64,000 bases of DNA from Clostridium intestinale DSM 6191 (GTDB lineage: Bacteria; Bacillota; Clostridia; Clostridiales; Clostridiaceae): assembly GCF_900130055.1 (NCBI RefSeq), contig NZ_FQXU01000005.1, positions 124,001 through 188,000 on the forward strand. The letters run 5' to 3'. The notes beneath the pieces were generated by a model. The model was given only the letters and a program-made list of their open reading frames with translations, searched no databases and had not been told where the DNA came from. Every line of letters starts with the position of its first letter. Within the stretch, counting starts at the first letter, position 1. Made by a program: the position numbers and the translations under genes. Below are positions 56,301-64,000 of the stretch, one piece after another.

Positions 56301-56784
56301 TGATAAAGTTGATAATACTATAGTTGCAGCTGATGGGTGGATATATTATGAAAACAAAATTGATCCTCATAATTTAAACAAAGGTGCATTTTACAAAATA
56401 AAAACAGATGGTACAAATAGAATGAAATTATCAGATGATACTCCAAGCTATATTAATATAGTTGGAGACTGGATTTATTTTCAATCGAGTTATTCCACAA
56501 TAAGTAAAATGAAAACAGATGGTTCTTCTAAAACCGTTTTAAGTAATGTAACTCAGCCGAGTAGCATGAAAGTAGTTGGAGACTGGATATATTTAGATAA
56601 CAACTATAAATTAAGTAAAATAAAAATTGATGGTACGAGTCCAAGTCGAATATGCGATATGCAAGCGGTTCATATAAATGTTTTAAATGATTGGATTTAT
56701 TTTTACGCAACTGATGGAAAATATCATCGAATTAGATTTGATGGTTCTGATAATCAGATTGTATATGATCCTTTTTATAAATAG
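53323..56784 (+). CDS. Secreted dockerin protein with three Big_4 / DUF5050 beta-propeller modules
   Basis: 1153 residues from the ATG at 53323 (GGTGGGGGA upstream); a GTG four codons earlier is less likely. Signal peptide (about 1-27), then an N-terminal type I dockerin (about 38-90) with two Ca loops (DVNKDLVVDIKDL and DFNGDGIIDIYDL). Three repeats follow of a bacterial Ig-like Big_4 domain (W-N-xx-x-V-(D/N)-T core; about 103-170, 450-520, 810-880), each followed by a DUF5050-type propeller (blade pattern GDWVYYxNxxDxxxLYKxxxDGxxxxxL). Dockerins usually lie at the C-terminus. The phosphoesterase at 4009 carries a cohesin that could receive it. Binding role inferred; no enzymatic motif seen. 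Confidence 0.85.
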   Translation: MKKVFKKILIFFLIIWIMPMGLVKAKSEVLNDTTLNKNLDVNKDLVVDIKDLAQVSINYNINSKMPGWQEKYDFNGDGIIDIYDLTMVSRFINSTIVISSNVIKTVEQGKAYSLPQTISANMGNNYYVDLLVKWNSTAVNTSKVGQYNYTGTVLDYNKSITLTLNVEPPNNANINNYGFATFDGTCVYYGNPINEGKLSKAKIDGSSVTKINDDQALFINVQENYIYYCNLSDNNSVYKVNKDGTGRTKLTTEPATYLRVYNNSIYYQNINDNYSLYRMDLIGSNKAKVTEDIPIYINLYEKYMYYSNLSDYGEITKVNLDNKSKIALNSAQSLYISVLGNYIFYQDYNDKFIYRMNTDGTNITLLRAVNGIELNAINDWVYYINESDGNTLHRVKDDGSIDEKLNNFPITDINITGNRVFLYDENGYLYSSKLDGTDLKLFGICRTILNIDDQNIQVGQGDYCELPQYFLARMTDGSKLMLPVLWNSYDIDTSKKATYAYKGVVQGYNKEINLSVQIVERGNSNGNSVYEGLVIEKNGWEYFSDIGDGKLYKIKSDETCKIKLSDDQVKNINVIGDWVYYRNVSDNDKLYKVKSDGSLRTLVCSDSMENLSIVGDWVFYSNTTDNHFLYKVKTDGTNRTKLSEEYVSNVNVMGNWIYYLSVTDRSKIYKINKDGYERTRLTNHESYSLIVSGNNLFAKYSSGILKMNTDGSNQEEISADSYILNYNVSGDKIYYYDSIDYKLRVMNTDGSGRKVLSQDKLADGTFSLNNIQINGEWIYYKNISGHSKMYKVKNDGSGRQRFGVDMTIKNIEQFSVSVKLGETYNLPSTIIATISSDEKIYVPVKWNIEKVDTFKLGSSTYEGTVNGYSGNVKLTVIVVDKEVAGNIPNQDFVAQSGEWTIINNFKMKEDGTEKGYFINDWVNNPNVVGDWVYYSNGYLNKVKIDGTGLTEICDDSAVMISVLGDWIYYINNSDDGKLYKIRLCGLDKSKVTDDKVDNTIVAADGWIYYENKIDPHNLNKGAFYKIKTDGTNRMKLSDDTPSYINIVGDWIYFQSSYSTISKMKTDGSSKTVLSNVTQPSSMKVVGDWIYLDNNYKLSKIKIDGTSPSRICDMQAVHINVLNDWIYFYATDGKYHRIRFDGSDNQIVYDPFYK

Positions 56785-56919
56785 AAAAAATGGTTATTTA
56801 AACTCTTTAAGCATAATATTTTGTTTATTGAATAAGATAATATTTTTCTTAAGTTCTATCTTTGATTATCGAACCTTAAGATAGGATATCGATAATGGGG
56901 AAATGAGCCTATGTAAGCT

Positions 56920-57074
56920 TTACCACAGAAACTGAAATTTTAAAGCTATTAAAACCAGTAACCTGTTCTTGAGCGTCTGGAAGAGGGAAATGTAGAACTG
57001 AGGACTGTCCTAGTCGAGAATTATTTAAGCATTGCTACTTTCGGACAGGGTTTGACATCCCTCTCTCCACCAAA
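56920..57074 (+). pseudogene. ssrA: Decayed ssrA 3' half (remnant D; right boundary of the accretion zone)
   Basis: ACTTTCGGACAGGG (57037-57050) matches GCTTTCGGACAGGG of intact ssrA (36087-36100) at 13 of 14 bases. It runs into a degraded T-arm (TTTGACATCCCT) and TCTCCACCAAAT, which matches the CCACCAAAT at the true 3' end. Upstream, GCGTCTGGAAGAGGGAA resembles the tmRNA stretch GACGTCTTGTGGAGGGAA. No intron is present in this copy. It is probably the original ssrA end, displaced by integrated DNA. Confidence 0.7.
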
Positions 57075-57100
57075 TACTCAATTAGATAGTAATTAAATGT

Positions 57101-57130
57101 AAAGTCCTTGATTTCAAGGGCTTTATTTGT
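57101..57130 (+). terminator. Hairpin after remnant D
   Basis: AAAGTCCTTG / CAAGGGCTTT stem, ATTT loop, T-rich tail. Likely the original ssrA terminator. Confidence 0.75.
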
Positions 57131-57348
57131 TTTTAAGTTGTGAGCATGCATTTTTTAGTGATTATACTCTCCCTTTATAATTTGCAAGATAATAATACAT
57201 TGACAAAATCAATTAAATAGAATAAAATTTAATTGTGTAAAATACAATTTAAAACAAAAAGCTATTACTTATAGATTTAGTCAAATGTTTATATGAAAGA
57301 TATAGACTTATAAGTAAATAAGGTTATGAATTTGCAAAGGAGGTTATT

Positions 57349-57714
57349 ATGCAAATTATCTTAGATATTTTAGTTATTGCTGTAGCGCTTGAACATATTT
57401 TTATAATGCTACTGGAGATGTTTTTCATTAAATCATCAGTTGCTAGAAAAACTTTTAATATAGATAGTAAACTTCTTGATAGAAAAGAAGTAGGAGTTAT
57501 GTTTGCAAATCAAGGATTATATAATGGCTTCTTAGCTGCAGGATTGTGTTGGAGCTTTTTTGTACCAGAATTAATGTCAACGCAATTAAGGTTTTTCTTT
57601 TTAGGATGTGTAATTATTGCTGCTATATATGGAGCAATTACATCTAATAAAAAGATTCTTGTAAAGCAAGGTGGTTTAGCCATATTAGCAATGATTTTAT
57701 TAATAATAATTTGA
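57349..57714 (+). CDS. DUF1304 family membrane protein
   Basis: 121 residues with four hydrophobic helices. EHIFIMLLEMFFI and the conserved FANQGLYNGFLAAGL match the small DUF1304 family of integral membrane proteins. Function unknown. Strong AAAGGAGG site. A separate gene from the nitroreductase 117 bases downstream. Confidence 0.88.
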   Translation: MQIILDILVIAVALEHIFIMLLEMFFIKSSVARKTFNIDSKLLDRKEVGVMFANQGLYNGFLAAGLCWSFFVPELMSTQLRFFFLGCVIIAAIYGAITSNKKILVKQGGLAILAMILLIII

Positions 57715-57831
57715 GCTATATCATAATTATTTATAGATAATCATGATAATGTAAAAGATAAATTTAAAGATTACAATTTACGAAGTAAATTGAGTTATAT
57801 AAAATATTTAAAATTTAGGAGGTTATTTATT

Positions 57832-58572
57832 ATGAATAATACAATAGATAAAATAAAAAATCATAGATCAATAAGACAATATCTAGATAAAGAGGTTTCA
57901 AATGAATTAATAGATGAAATTCTTAAGAGTGCTCAGGCTATGCCTAACTCAATTAATGGACAACAAACATCTGTTATAGTTGTAAGAGATAAAGAGAAGA
58001 GAGAGAAATTATCAGAACTTGTTGGTAATCAACCATATGTTGCAAAGGCTCCAGTATTTTTAGTGTTTGTGATGGATTTTTATAGAACTAATCTTGCAGG
58101 TGAAAAAACTGGTATGAAGCAGGTAATTCATGAAGATGTAGAAGGTATTCTTGCAGGATCTGTAGATGTTGGAATAGCTTTAGGAGCTTCTGTTGTTGCT
58201 GCCGAATCTCTTGGACTTGGAACAGTACCTATTGGTGGTATCAGAAAAAATCCAGAAGAAGTTATAGAATTATTAGGATTACCTAAATATACTTTCCCAA
58301 TGGTAGGATTAGTAGTTGGATATCCAGCTGATGAATCACATAAAAAACCTAGAGTTCCTTTTGAAAGTTTTAGGCATGATGAAGCTTATGATATAAAAGC
58401 TGTTGAAGACTCAATTAATGTTTATGATGAAGAGATGGATGAATATCTAAAGGAAATTGGAAGAGCTGAGCAAGAAACAAACTGGAGTACTGTAACTTCA
58501 AGAGTTTATCAATCAGTTTATTATCCTAAAGTTAAAGATGCTATTAATAAACAAGGCTTAAAAACTAAATAA
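57832..58572 (+). CDS. NfsA-type FMN nitroreductase (NADPH-dependent oxidoreductase)
   Basis: 246 residues from the ATG at 57832, preceded by TAGGAGG; the frame is open 14 codons upstream but without a site. FMN-binding signature HRSIRQYLDKE at the N-terminus, AMPNSINGQQTSVIVV, GASVVAAESLGLGTVPIGGIR, and PRVPFESFRHDE at the C-side, typical of group A (NfsA/FRP-like) flavoreductases. It reduces flavins or nitro-aromatics with NADPH. Monocistronic with a strong terminator. Confidence 0.93.
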   Translation: MNNTIDKIKNHRSIRQYLDKEVSNELIDEILKSAQAMPNSINGQQTSVIVVRDKEKREKLSELVGNQPYVAKAPVFLVFVMDFYRTNLAGEKTGMKQVIHEDVEGILAGSVDVGIALGASVVAAESLGLGTVPIGGIRKNPEEVIELLGLPKYTFPMVGLVVGYPADESHKKPRVPFESFRHDEAYDIKAVEDSINVYDEEMDEYLKEIGRAEQETNWSTVTSRVYQSVYYPKVKDAINKQGLKTK

Positions 58573-58589
58573 TCAATTTTATTGTGAGT

Positions 58590-58630
58590 AAAACCCTAGG
58601 CTAATTTGATTAGCCTAGGGTTTTTATTTT
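58590..58630 (+). terminator. Terminator of the nitroreductase gene
   Basis: AAACCCTAGGCTAA / TTAGCCTAGGGTTT near-perfect stem with T run. Confidence 0.92.
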
Positions 58631-58807
58631 TATAGATTTTAAATTATCTTAGTGGGAACTATAACATAAATAAGCGAGCTTTTACTCTATAATTATTGAA
58701 AATAATTGGTTAAGCCTGTTTTATATGCGAAAATACTATATAATAAGGTTAGTATAAATTTTCAAAAAGATGTTATATTTGGCACATTTATTTATGGAGG
58801 AGATAAA

Positions 58808-59551
58808 ATGATTACATATGAAGTTCCTGAGATTTTAAAAAAGTATGAAGACACAATAAGAAGCACTTACAGATATAGTAATGAAATAAGTTTTAAACGT
58901 GAAGAAACAAAACCATGGGAGAGTAAGTTAGGTGGATGTCCATATTTGAAAGATATTGAAGAGTATCCATTAGATGAAGATGGAGATCCTATGTTGTTTT
59001 TAGCACAGATAAATATATCAGATCTTGAGAAAATGGACGAGTTACCAGAAAAGGGATTATTGCAGTTTTTTGTTATGAATGATGATATGTTTGGTTTAGA
59101 TAATCCCGTTGTTGTAAAATACATAGAAAACTATGAAGAGGATGAGGAGTTTTTAATAAAGGAAAATCCATATGAAAATAATAAAGAATATAAGTCAAAT
59201 CTTCCTTTTTCACATAATGGAAAAATGTATTTTGAAACAAGGGAAATGCCTATATCTTCTTCAATAGATTTATTTGAAGAACTTTTTAAGGATGAGCTTA
59301 CAGCAGAAGAATATGAGAAGCTAAGTGATGACTGCTACAGTTGTGATAGTAGAGTTGGTGGATATCCATATTTTGTTCAGCATGATAGTTTGGGTTTTGA
59401 TGATGAGGATTTCCTTTTATTACAGCTAGATATAGATGATGAATGTGGCATTATGTTTGGAGACTCTGGAAACTGTGTTTTCTCCATTCCTAAGGATGCC
59501 TTGAAGAATAGAGATTTTTCAAAAGTGGTATATGATTGGCAATGTTGTTAA
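58808..59551 (+). CDS. DUF1963 (YwqG-like) protein
   Basis: 247 residues from the ATG at 58808 (TGGAGGAG upstream). The upstream open frame lacks a site. KLGGCPYL, LFLAQINISDL, LLQFFV and the second-half RVGGYPYFVQHD and LLLQLDID...MFGDSGNCVFSI are conserved features of DUF1963. Acidic, soluble, no membrane segment. Function not established. Confidence 0.88.
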   Translation: MITYEVPEILKKYEDTIRSTYRYSNEISFKREETKPWESKLGGCPYLKDIEEYPLDEDGDPMLFLAQINISDLEKMDELPEKGLLQFFVMNDDMFGLDNPVVVKYIENYEEDEEFLIKENPYENNKEYKSNLPFSHNGKMYFETREMPISSSIDLFEELFKDELTAEEYEKLSDDCYSCDSRVGGYPYFVQHDSLGFDDEDFLLLQLDIDDECGIMFGDSGNCVFSIPKDALKNRDFSKVVYDWQCC

Positions 59552-59644
59552 TGAGTAAGACAAGTTATATGACACTTTTGAAGAGTTAGGAAGATGGACT
59601 CCTTGAGCCACATACAAGATTCAATATAATAACAGGCAAAAACA

Positions 59645-59688
59645 AAGCAAGTGATTGTATTTACACACATAGTCACTTGCTTTTATTA
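59645..59688 (+). terminator. Terminator of the DUF1963 gene
   Basis: AGCAAGTGA / TCACTTGCT stem with TTTTATTATT. Confidence 0.75.
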
Positions 59689-59773
59689 TTGGTTAAACTA
59701 AAATATATGCCTAGTGCTAGAATTAAAATTGTGTGTTAACATATAACTACTAATAGGAAAGGGGCGTTAAATT

Positions 59774-60481
59774 TTGAGTTCAAGAATTTTAGTGGTTGAT
59801 GACGAGAAAGAAATTGCTGATTTAATAGAAGTTTATCTAAAAAATGAAGGTCATAGTGTTTATAAATATTATAATGGGAAGGATGCACTTGAGTGCATTA
59901 ATTCACAGCCATTGGATTTGGCTATTTTAGATGTGATGCTTCCAGATATAGATGGTTTTACGATTTGTCAGAGGATTAGAGAAAAATATTTTTTCCCTGT
60001 TATTATGCTAACAGCTAAGAGTGAAGATATGGATAAGATTATGGGTTTAACTATAGGTGCAGATGATTATATCACAAAGCCATTTAACCCACTAGAGGTA
60101 TCGGCACGAGTAAGAACACAACTTAGAAGATATAATAATTATAATCAGGTTAAGGAAGTTAATATGGACTTAGCTGAAACTTGTAATGAATACGATTTTG
60201 ATGGATTAATTATTAATCAGGATACTCATAAATGTACCTTATATGGAAAGCAGTTATCATTAACACCAATAGAGTTTTCGATTTTATGGCATTTATGTGA
60301 AAACAAAGGGAAGGTTGTTTCTTCAGAGGAATTGTTTGAGGCAGTATGGGGAGAAAAGTATTTTGATAATAATAATACAGTTATGGCTCACATTGGGAGG
60401 TTACGTGAAAAGATGAAGGAACCAGCTAGAAATCCTAAATTTATAAAAACAGTGTGGGGAGTTGGTTATCAAATTGAATAA
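59774..60481 (+). CDS. OmpR/VanR-type response regulator
   Basis: 235 residues with a TTG start after AGGAAAGGGG. Receiver domain (1-120) with D9/D10, phospho-acceptor D53 (ILDVMLPD) and K102 (TKPF); winged-helix OmpR domain (about 135-235) with LTPIEFSILWHL and VMAHIGRLREKM. The sequence resembles VanR-like regulators. The kinase gene overlaps its end. Likely controls the adjacent YxeA-like and ABC exporter genes. Confidence 0.95.
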   Translation: MSSRILVVDDEKEIADLIEVYLKNEGHSVYKYYNGKDALECINSQPLDLAILDVMLPDIDGFTICQRIREKYFFPVIMLTAKSEDMDKIMGLTIGADDYITKPFNPLEVSARVRTQLRRYNNYNQVKEVNMDLAETCNEYDFDGLIINQDTHKCTLYGKQLSLTPIEFSILWHLCENKGKVVSSEELFEAVWGEKYFDNNNTVMAHIGRLREKMKEPARNPKFIKTVWGVGYQIE

Positions 60482-61556
60482 GATAGATATGAAGGCTTTT
60501 GTAAGACGTATATTTCTCCATGTATTTGGGCGTTTTGTTTTAGAGGTTACAATATTTTCTGTAGTTTTAATGACTATAGGTTATTTAGTTTATGATCTTC
60601 TTAAAAGCCTTACACAGTATGACTTTTTTAAATTTATTGATTATAATAAGTCGATTTTATTTATGACTATATGGTTTTTTGGTTGTGTTGCTATTCTTGT
60701 GAGGTATTGGATTAAGACAATTAAATATATTACAATGGTAGCAGATTCAAGTACTTCTCTTATTAATTCAAATGGAGAGATGATTCATTTTCCACCTATA
60801 TTAAAAGAGGTTGAGGATCAGATTAATGATCTTAGGGTACATGTGCTTCGAAATGAGCAAATTGCAAAAGAGGCAGAACAAAGGAAAAATGATTTAGTTA
60901 TATATTTGGCTCATGATTTAAAAACACCTCTTACTTCTGTCATTGGTTATTTGACGTTGTTAAGAGATGAACAGCAGATTTCAGAGGAGTTAAGAGAACG
61001 ATATCTCTCTATTTCTTTGGAGAAAGCTGAACGTTTAGAAGATTTAATTAATGAATTTTTTGAAATTACAAGATTTAGTTTATCAAATCTTACTTTAGAA
61101 TTGACTAGTGTTAATCTTACAAGAATGTTAGAACAAATTGCTTATGAGTTTAGGCCCATGTTAATACCTAAAAATCTTAAATGTGAGTTAAAGTCTCCAG
61201 CTGATGTGATTATTAAGTGTGATGTGAAAAAAATAGAGAGGGTGTTTGATAACCTAATTCGTAATGCGATTAATTACAGTTTTGAAGGGAGCAACATTAC
61301 AATTACTATTTCTCAAGATGAGAGTGGTGTTAAGTTAAAGTTCAGTAATTATGGTAATGTTATTCCAGAAGAAAAACTTAATCGTATTTTTGAGCAGTTT
61401 TACCGTTTAGATACTGCAAGAACTACTAAAACTGGGGGCGCTGGTTTGGGTCTTGCAATCGCAAATGAAATTGTTCAATTACATAAAGGAACTATTACGG
61501 CTTTTAGTGAAAATGACATAATTGAGTTTGAGATTTTTATTCCTAAACTTTCGTAG
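60474..61556 (+). CDS. VanS-like sensor histidine kinase
   Basis: 360 residues if it starts at TTG 60474, overlapping the regulator's end by 8 bases; ATG at 60489 is an alternative. Two N-terminal TM helices with a short outside loop (about 20-85), then HisKA with the phospho-accepting H147 (LAHDLKTPLTSVIGYL), and HATPase with NLIRNAINYS and GGAGLGLAIANEIV. The short sensor loop suits intramembrane or transporter-assisted sensing, as in BceS-type systems, although the kinase core is VanS-like. It forms a unit with the response regulator. Confidence 0.93.
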   Translation: MNKIDMKAFVRRIFLHVFGRFVLEVTIFSVVLMTIGYLVYDLLKSLTQYDFFKFIDYNKSILFMTIWFFGCVAILVRYWIKTIKYITMVADSSTSLINSNGEMIHFPPILKEVEDQINDLRVHVLRNEQIAKEAEQRKNDLVIYLAHDLKTPLTSVIGYLTLLRDEQQISEELRERYLSISLEKAERLEDLINEFFEITRFSLSNLTLELTSVNLTRMLEQIAYEFRPMLIPKNLKCELKSPADVIIKCDVKKIERVFDNLIRNAINYSFEGSNITITISQDESGVKLKFSNYGNVIPEEKLNRIFEQFYRLDTARTTKTGGAGLGLAIANEIVQLHKGTITAFSENDIIEFEIFIPKLS

Positions 61557-61619
61557 GAAAATCGTAAGAATTTCATTAAAGAAAAGTAGGTTTTTCTTAT
61601 GGGAAAACGAAAATAGAAT

Positions 61620-61665
61620 GCTTCCTGTTTCGATATAATTGGATTATCGAAGCAGGGAGCATTTT
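61620..61665 (+). terminator. Terminator of the two-component operon
   Basis: GCTTCCTGTTTCGATA / TTATCGAAGCAGGGAGC stem with TTTTGCTT. Confidence 0.8.
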
Positions 61666-61707
61666 GCTTACAAAAAAATTATTTAATTAAAATATGGAGG
61701 TTTTATT

Positions 61708-62076
61708 ATGAAAAAAATTATTATTCCGTTTATAATTTTAGCGGTTGGGGTGGGAATATTTTTAATGAGTGGCAGTATGACTGTTGATAGAATTAACCCA
61801 TTTATTAGCACAGACAAGTACTATACAGTTATAAAAGAAGATGGTAAATATTTAGGAAAAGATAAAGTTCGTCCAGAGGATGAGTGTTATGAGCATGAGT
61901 TTATAGGCTACAACAATGAAGGTAAGGAACAAAAGATTATAATTAATGCAGCAAAGAAGTTACGTCATGGTGCCTATTTATTAATAGACTCTAAAGGAAA
62001 GAATGGAAAATACTACGAAGAAGTACAACCAGACCAAATTCCAGCAGCAATAAAAGAAAAATTAGATTCAAAATAG
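61708..62076 (+). CDS. YxeA-like (DUF1093) small secreted or lipid-facing protein
   Basis: 122 residues. One N-terminal hydrophobic helix (about 3-22), then a small domain with KYYTVIKEDGKYLG, HEFIGYNNEGKEQKI and HGAYLLIDSKGKNG, matching the YxeA family. In Bacillus yxeA sits beside the BceAB-type genes yxdLM, and here too the ABC genes follow. Role in antibiotic-peptide resistance inferred from context. Confidence 0.85.
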   Translation: MKKIIIPFIILAVGVGIFLMSGSMTVDRINPFISTDKYYTVIKEDGKYLGKDKVRPEDECYEHEFIGYNNEGKEQKIIINAAKKLRHGAYLLIDSKGKNGKYYEEVQPDQIPAAIKEKLDSK

Positions 62077-62147
62077 AAATTTTTATATATGTGAAAATAT
62101 TGTAAGAAGAATTCATAGAAGTGTTTGAGAAAGGGAGAGGGTAAAAG

Positions 62148-62918
62148 ATGAAAAAAGTATTAGAGGCAAGAAATATTTCAAAAGTATATGATACAGGTGA
62201 AAGTAAATTTACAGCATTAAAAGGAATTAGCTTACAGGTAAATGAGGGCGACTTTGTTGGAATCATGGGCCCTTCAGGATCAGGTAAAACAACTCTGTTA
62301 AATGTTCTCTCTACAATTGATAATACTTCAAAAGGAGAAATCTTGATTGACGGAAAAGATGTAGTAAGTATGAATGATGACAAATTAGCATTGTTTCGTC
62401 GTAACCATTTAGGATTTATTTTTCAGGATTATAATTTATTAGATACTTTAACTGTAAGAGAGAATATTGCATTACCCCTTGCATTATCTAATGTAAAGGC
62501 TAGAGAAGTAGATTCTCGTGTAATTGAAATTGCTAACAAATTTGGTATTAAAGATATTTTAGATAAATATCCCTATCAGATTTCAGGTGGACAAAAACAA
62601 CGTTGTGCTGCATCACGTGCTATTGTGACAAATCCAAGTATAATTTTTGGAGATGAACCAACAGGGGCACTTGATTCAAAATCAGCAACAGATTTATTAG
62701 AAACTATAGAAACATTAAATGAAAATAATAAAGCAACTATTTTGATGGTAACTCATGATGCATTTGCTGCAAGTTATTGTAAACGCGTAATTTTCATCAA
62801 AGATGGAGAATTATATCAAGAATTACAACGAAATGATTTAACACGTAAGCAATTTTTCAAAAAAGTTGTAGATGTCATGTCTACTATCTCGGGAGGTTCT
62901 GTAAATGACGTTATCTAG
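62148..62918 (+). CDS. Bce/MacB-type ABC transporter ATP-binding protein
   Basis: 256 residues, strong GGGAGAGGG site. Walker [13 protein letters not shown]-loop FQDYNLL, signature SGGQKQR, Walker [14 protein letters not shown] and H-loop VTHD are complete. Subfamily motifs match BceA/YxdL-like ATPases that pair with a large FtsX-type permease. It overlaps the permease by 14 bases. Confidence 0.95.
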   Translation: MKKVLEARNISKVYDTGESKFTALKGISLQVNEGDFVGIMGPSGSGKTTLLNVLSTIDNTSKGEILIDGKDVVSMNDDKLALFRRNHLGFIFQDYNLLDTLTVRENIALPLALSNVKAREVDSRVIEIANKFGIKDILDKYPYQISGGQKQRCAASRAIVTNPSIIFGDEPTGALDSKSATDLLETIETLNENNKATILMVTHDAFAASYCKRVIFIKDGELYQELQRNDLTRKQFFKKVVDVMSTISGGSVNDVI

Positions 62919-64000
62919 TATTGCCTTTCGTAATATAAAAAGGAACTTTAAGGATTATTTTATATACTTTGTTTCTATAATTTTTAGTATTGTGATTTAT
63001 TTTACATTTAAGGCATTGCAGTACAATTCTCAAGTGGTAGGAGATGGGGGAGATTCAAAGATTGCTGATGCCTTTAAAATTTCTAGTGTCATGTTGATTA
63101 TATTTGTTGCAGTTTTTATTATTTATTCTAATGGATTTTTTGTACGTAAACGTAAAAAGGAAGTGGGATTATATTCGCTTCTAGGAATTCAAAAAAAGCA
63201 AATTGGAAAAATGTTGTTTTATGAAAACATGTTAATTGGGCTTATATCACTAGTAGTTGGTATTATAGTTGGAAGTTTGCTATCTAAGTTATTTCTTGAT
63301 TTATTGATAAACATAATGGGATTAGAATTAAGTGTTTATTTTGAAATACCATTAAAAGCAATAATAGATACAGGGTTTATCTTTTTTGCAATTATATTTT
63401 ATACATCAATTCAAGGGTATCGTTTGATTTATAGATTCAAGTTAGTTGAGTTATTTAGTGCTGAAAACGAAGGGGAAGCTATGCCGAAAGGCTCTGTTAT
63501 TATAGCATTAACTTCAGTATTTTTAATAGGATCTGGGTATTTTCTAGCATTAATTTTTTTAGAGCTTCTTAAAAGGAATGTTAATTTCCTTATGGGTTCT
63601 CTATATATAGTGCTTTCAACAGTTTTGGGAACCTATTTATTATTTAAGTTTTTTACTGTTTTCATTTTGAAAAGAGCAAGAAAAAATAAGGCTTTATTTT
63701 ATCGTGGAATAAATATGATAGCAACATCTCAGCTGTTATATCGTATCAGAGGAAATGCAAAATCACTTGCAACAATTGCAGTGTTAAGTGCTGTTACATT
63801 AACATCTGTAGGGGCTTCTGTTTCTATATATTACAATACCTTTATACAATCTAAAAAAGTTGCACCATTTAGTTATTCCTATGAAAAAAATGATAAAGAA
63901 TTAGAGAATAGAGTAAATGTTATTTTAAATGAGGAAAAAGCTAACCATCCAGTAACCAATAGATTTGAAGTAGAAATGGTTCCAGTTAAAGGTAACTTTG
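62905..64000 (+). CDS. BceB-like FtsX-type ABC permease (5' part; runs off the window)
   Basis: The frame from ATG 62905 is open to the end of the window (365 codons visible). [19 protein letters not shown] is the characteristic N-terminus of BceB/YxdM permeases. The first TM helix is about 17-40; RKRKKEVGLYSLLGIQKKQIGKMLF is the cytoplasmic coupling stretch, and several more helices follow. A large extracellular loop begins near the end. BceAB-type pumps free cell-wall precursors from bacitracin-like or lantibiotic peptides and signal to the partner kinase. GGGAGG precedes the start. Confidence 0.92.
   Translation, partial: MTLSSIAFRNIKRNFKDYFIYFVSIIFSIVIYFTFKALQYNSQVVGDGGDSKIADAFKISSVMLIIFVAVFIIYSNGFFVRKRKKEVGLYSLLGIQKKQIGKMLFYENMLIGLISLVVGIIVGSLLSKLFLDLLINIMGLELSVYFEIPLKAIIDTGFIFFAIIFYTSIQGYRLIYRFKLVELFSAENEGEAMPKGSVIIALTSVFLIGSGYFLALIFLELLKRNVNFLMGSLYIVLSTVLGTYLLFKFFTVFILKRARKNKALFYRGINMIATSQLLYRIRGNAKSLATIAVLSAVTLTSVGASVSIYYNTFIQSKKVAPFSYSYEKNDKELENRVNVILNEEKANHPVTNRFEVEMVPVKGNF

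Larger units (their letters stand above)
56785..57348. other. Gene-free stretch holding the decayed ssrA copy
   Basis: No protein gene. Contains the long ssrA-like remnant (about 56920-57074), its hairpin, and AT-rich DNA before the DUF1304 gene. Confidence 0.6.

Noticed and set aside
57037-57074. A tRNA gene ending in CCACCA
   Set aside because: No anticodon arm or D-arm can be formed; the match is to the 3' end of tmRNA.
36395-57075. Integrase or excisionase gene for the islands
   Set aside because: I looked for tyrosine- and serine-recombinase motifs in all listed proteins of this stretch and found none.

Overview
The window is AT-rich DNA from a low-GC Firmicute, most probably a Clostridium sensu stricto. 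Supporting signs are strong GGAGG-type ribosome-binding sites, an rnr–smpB neighbourhood, a tmRNA whose tag reads AEDNFALAA (the clostridial type), FIVAR/LPxTG surface glycosidases, and cohesin/dockerin modules.

Left part (1–10 kb). This holds the end of a membrane pyrophosphatase gene (hppA), rnr (RNase R), a two-gene cohesin / phosphoesterase-dockerin unit, a YibE/F membrane protein, a chemoreceptor and smpB. From 10 to 27.4 kb are a membrane protein with Asp-box repeats and a carbohydrate locus. That locus has a 2181-residue cell-wall-anchored beta-galactosidase, then two paralogous beta-helix proteins (one sortase-anchored, one apparently only secreted) that flank an RpiR/SIS regulator and share a nearly identical promoter with a palindromic operator candidate. 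From 27.6 to 34.8 kb is a TetR-associated operon: class-III aminotransferase, double class-II aldolase, TetR, FGGY kinase, N-acyl-D-amino-acid deacylase family protein and GtrA-like protein. It looks like a catabolic pathway whose substrate I cannot name.

Middle (34.8–57.1 kb). A gene-poor stretch carries an in-register octamer repeat array between two 24-bp direct repeats. After it comes ssrA (tmRNA), whose T-loop is interrupted by a 270-nt group I intron; excision would give a 353-nt tmRNA. Downstream the DNA is an accretion zone. Four degenerate copies of the ssrA 3' end, all in the ssrA orientation and most followed by a terminator hairpin, punctuate the next 21 kb. The segments between them hold (i) a two-gene Druantia-III-like defence pair, whose helicase has an in-frame TAG; (ii) a fasciclin-domain protein; (iii) a MarR/MFS efflux pair and an unknown gene; (iv) a DUF4177 gene, a frameshifted P-type ATPase, a dead GNAT gene and a large dockerin / beta-propeller protein. 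I see no integrase in the window.

Right part (57.3–64 kb). This returns to ordinary genes: DUF1304, nitroreductase, DUF1963, and a VanRS-like two-component system beside a YxeA-like protein and a Bce-type ABC exporter (the permease runs off the window). The last group is a typical cell-envelope-stress / peptide-antibiotic resistance module.
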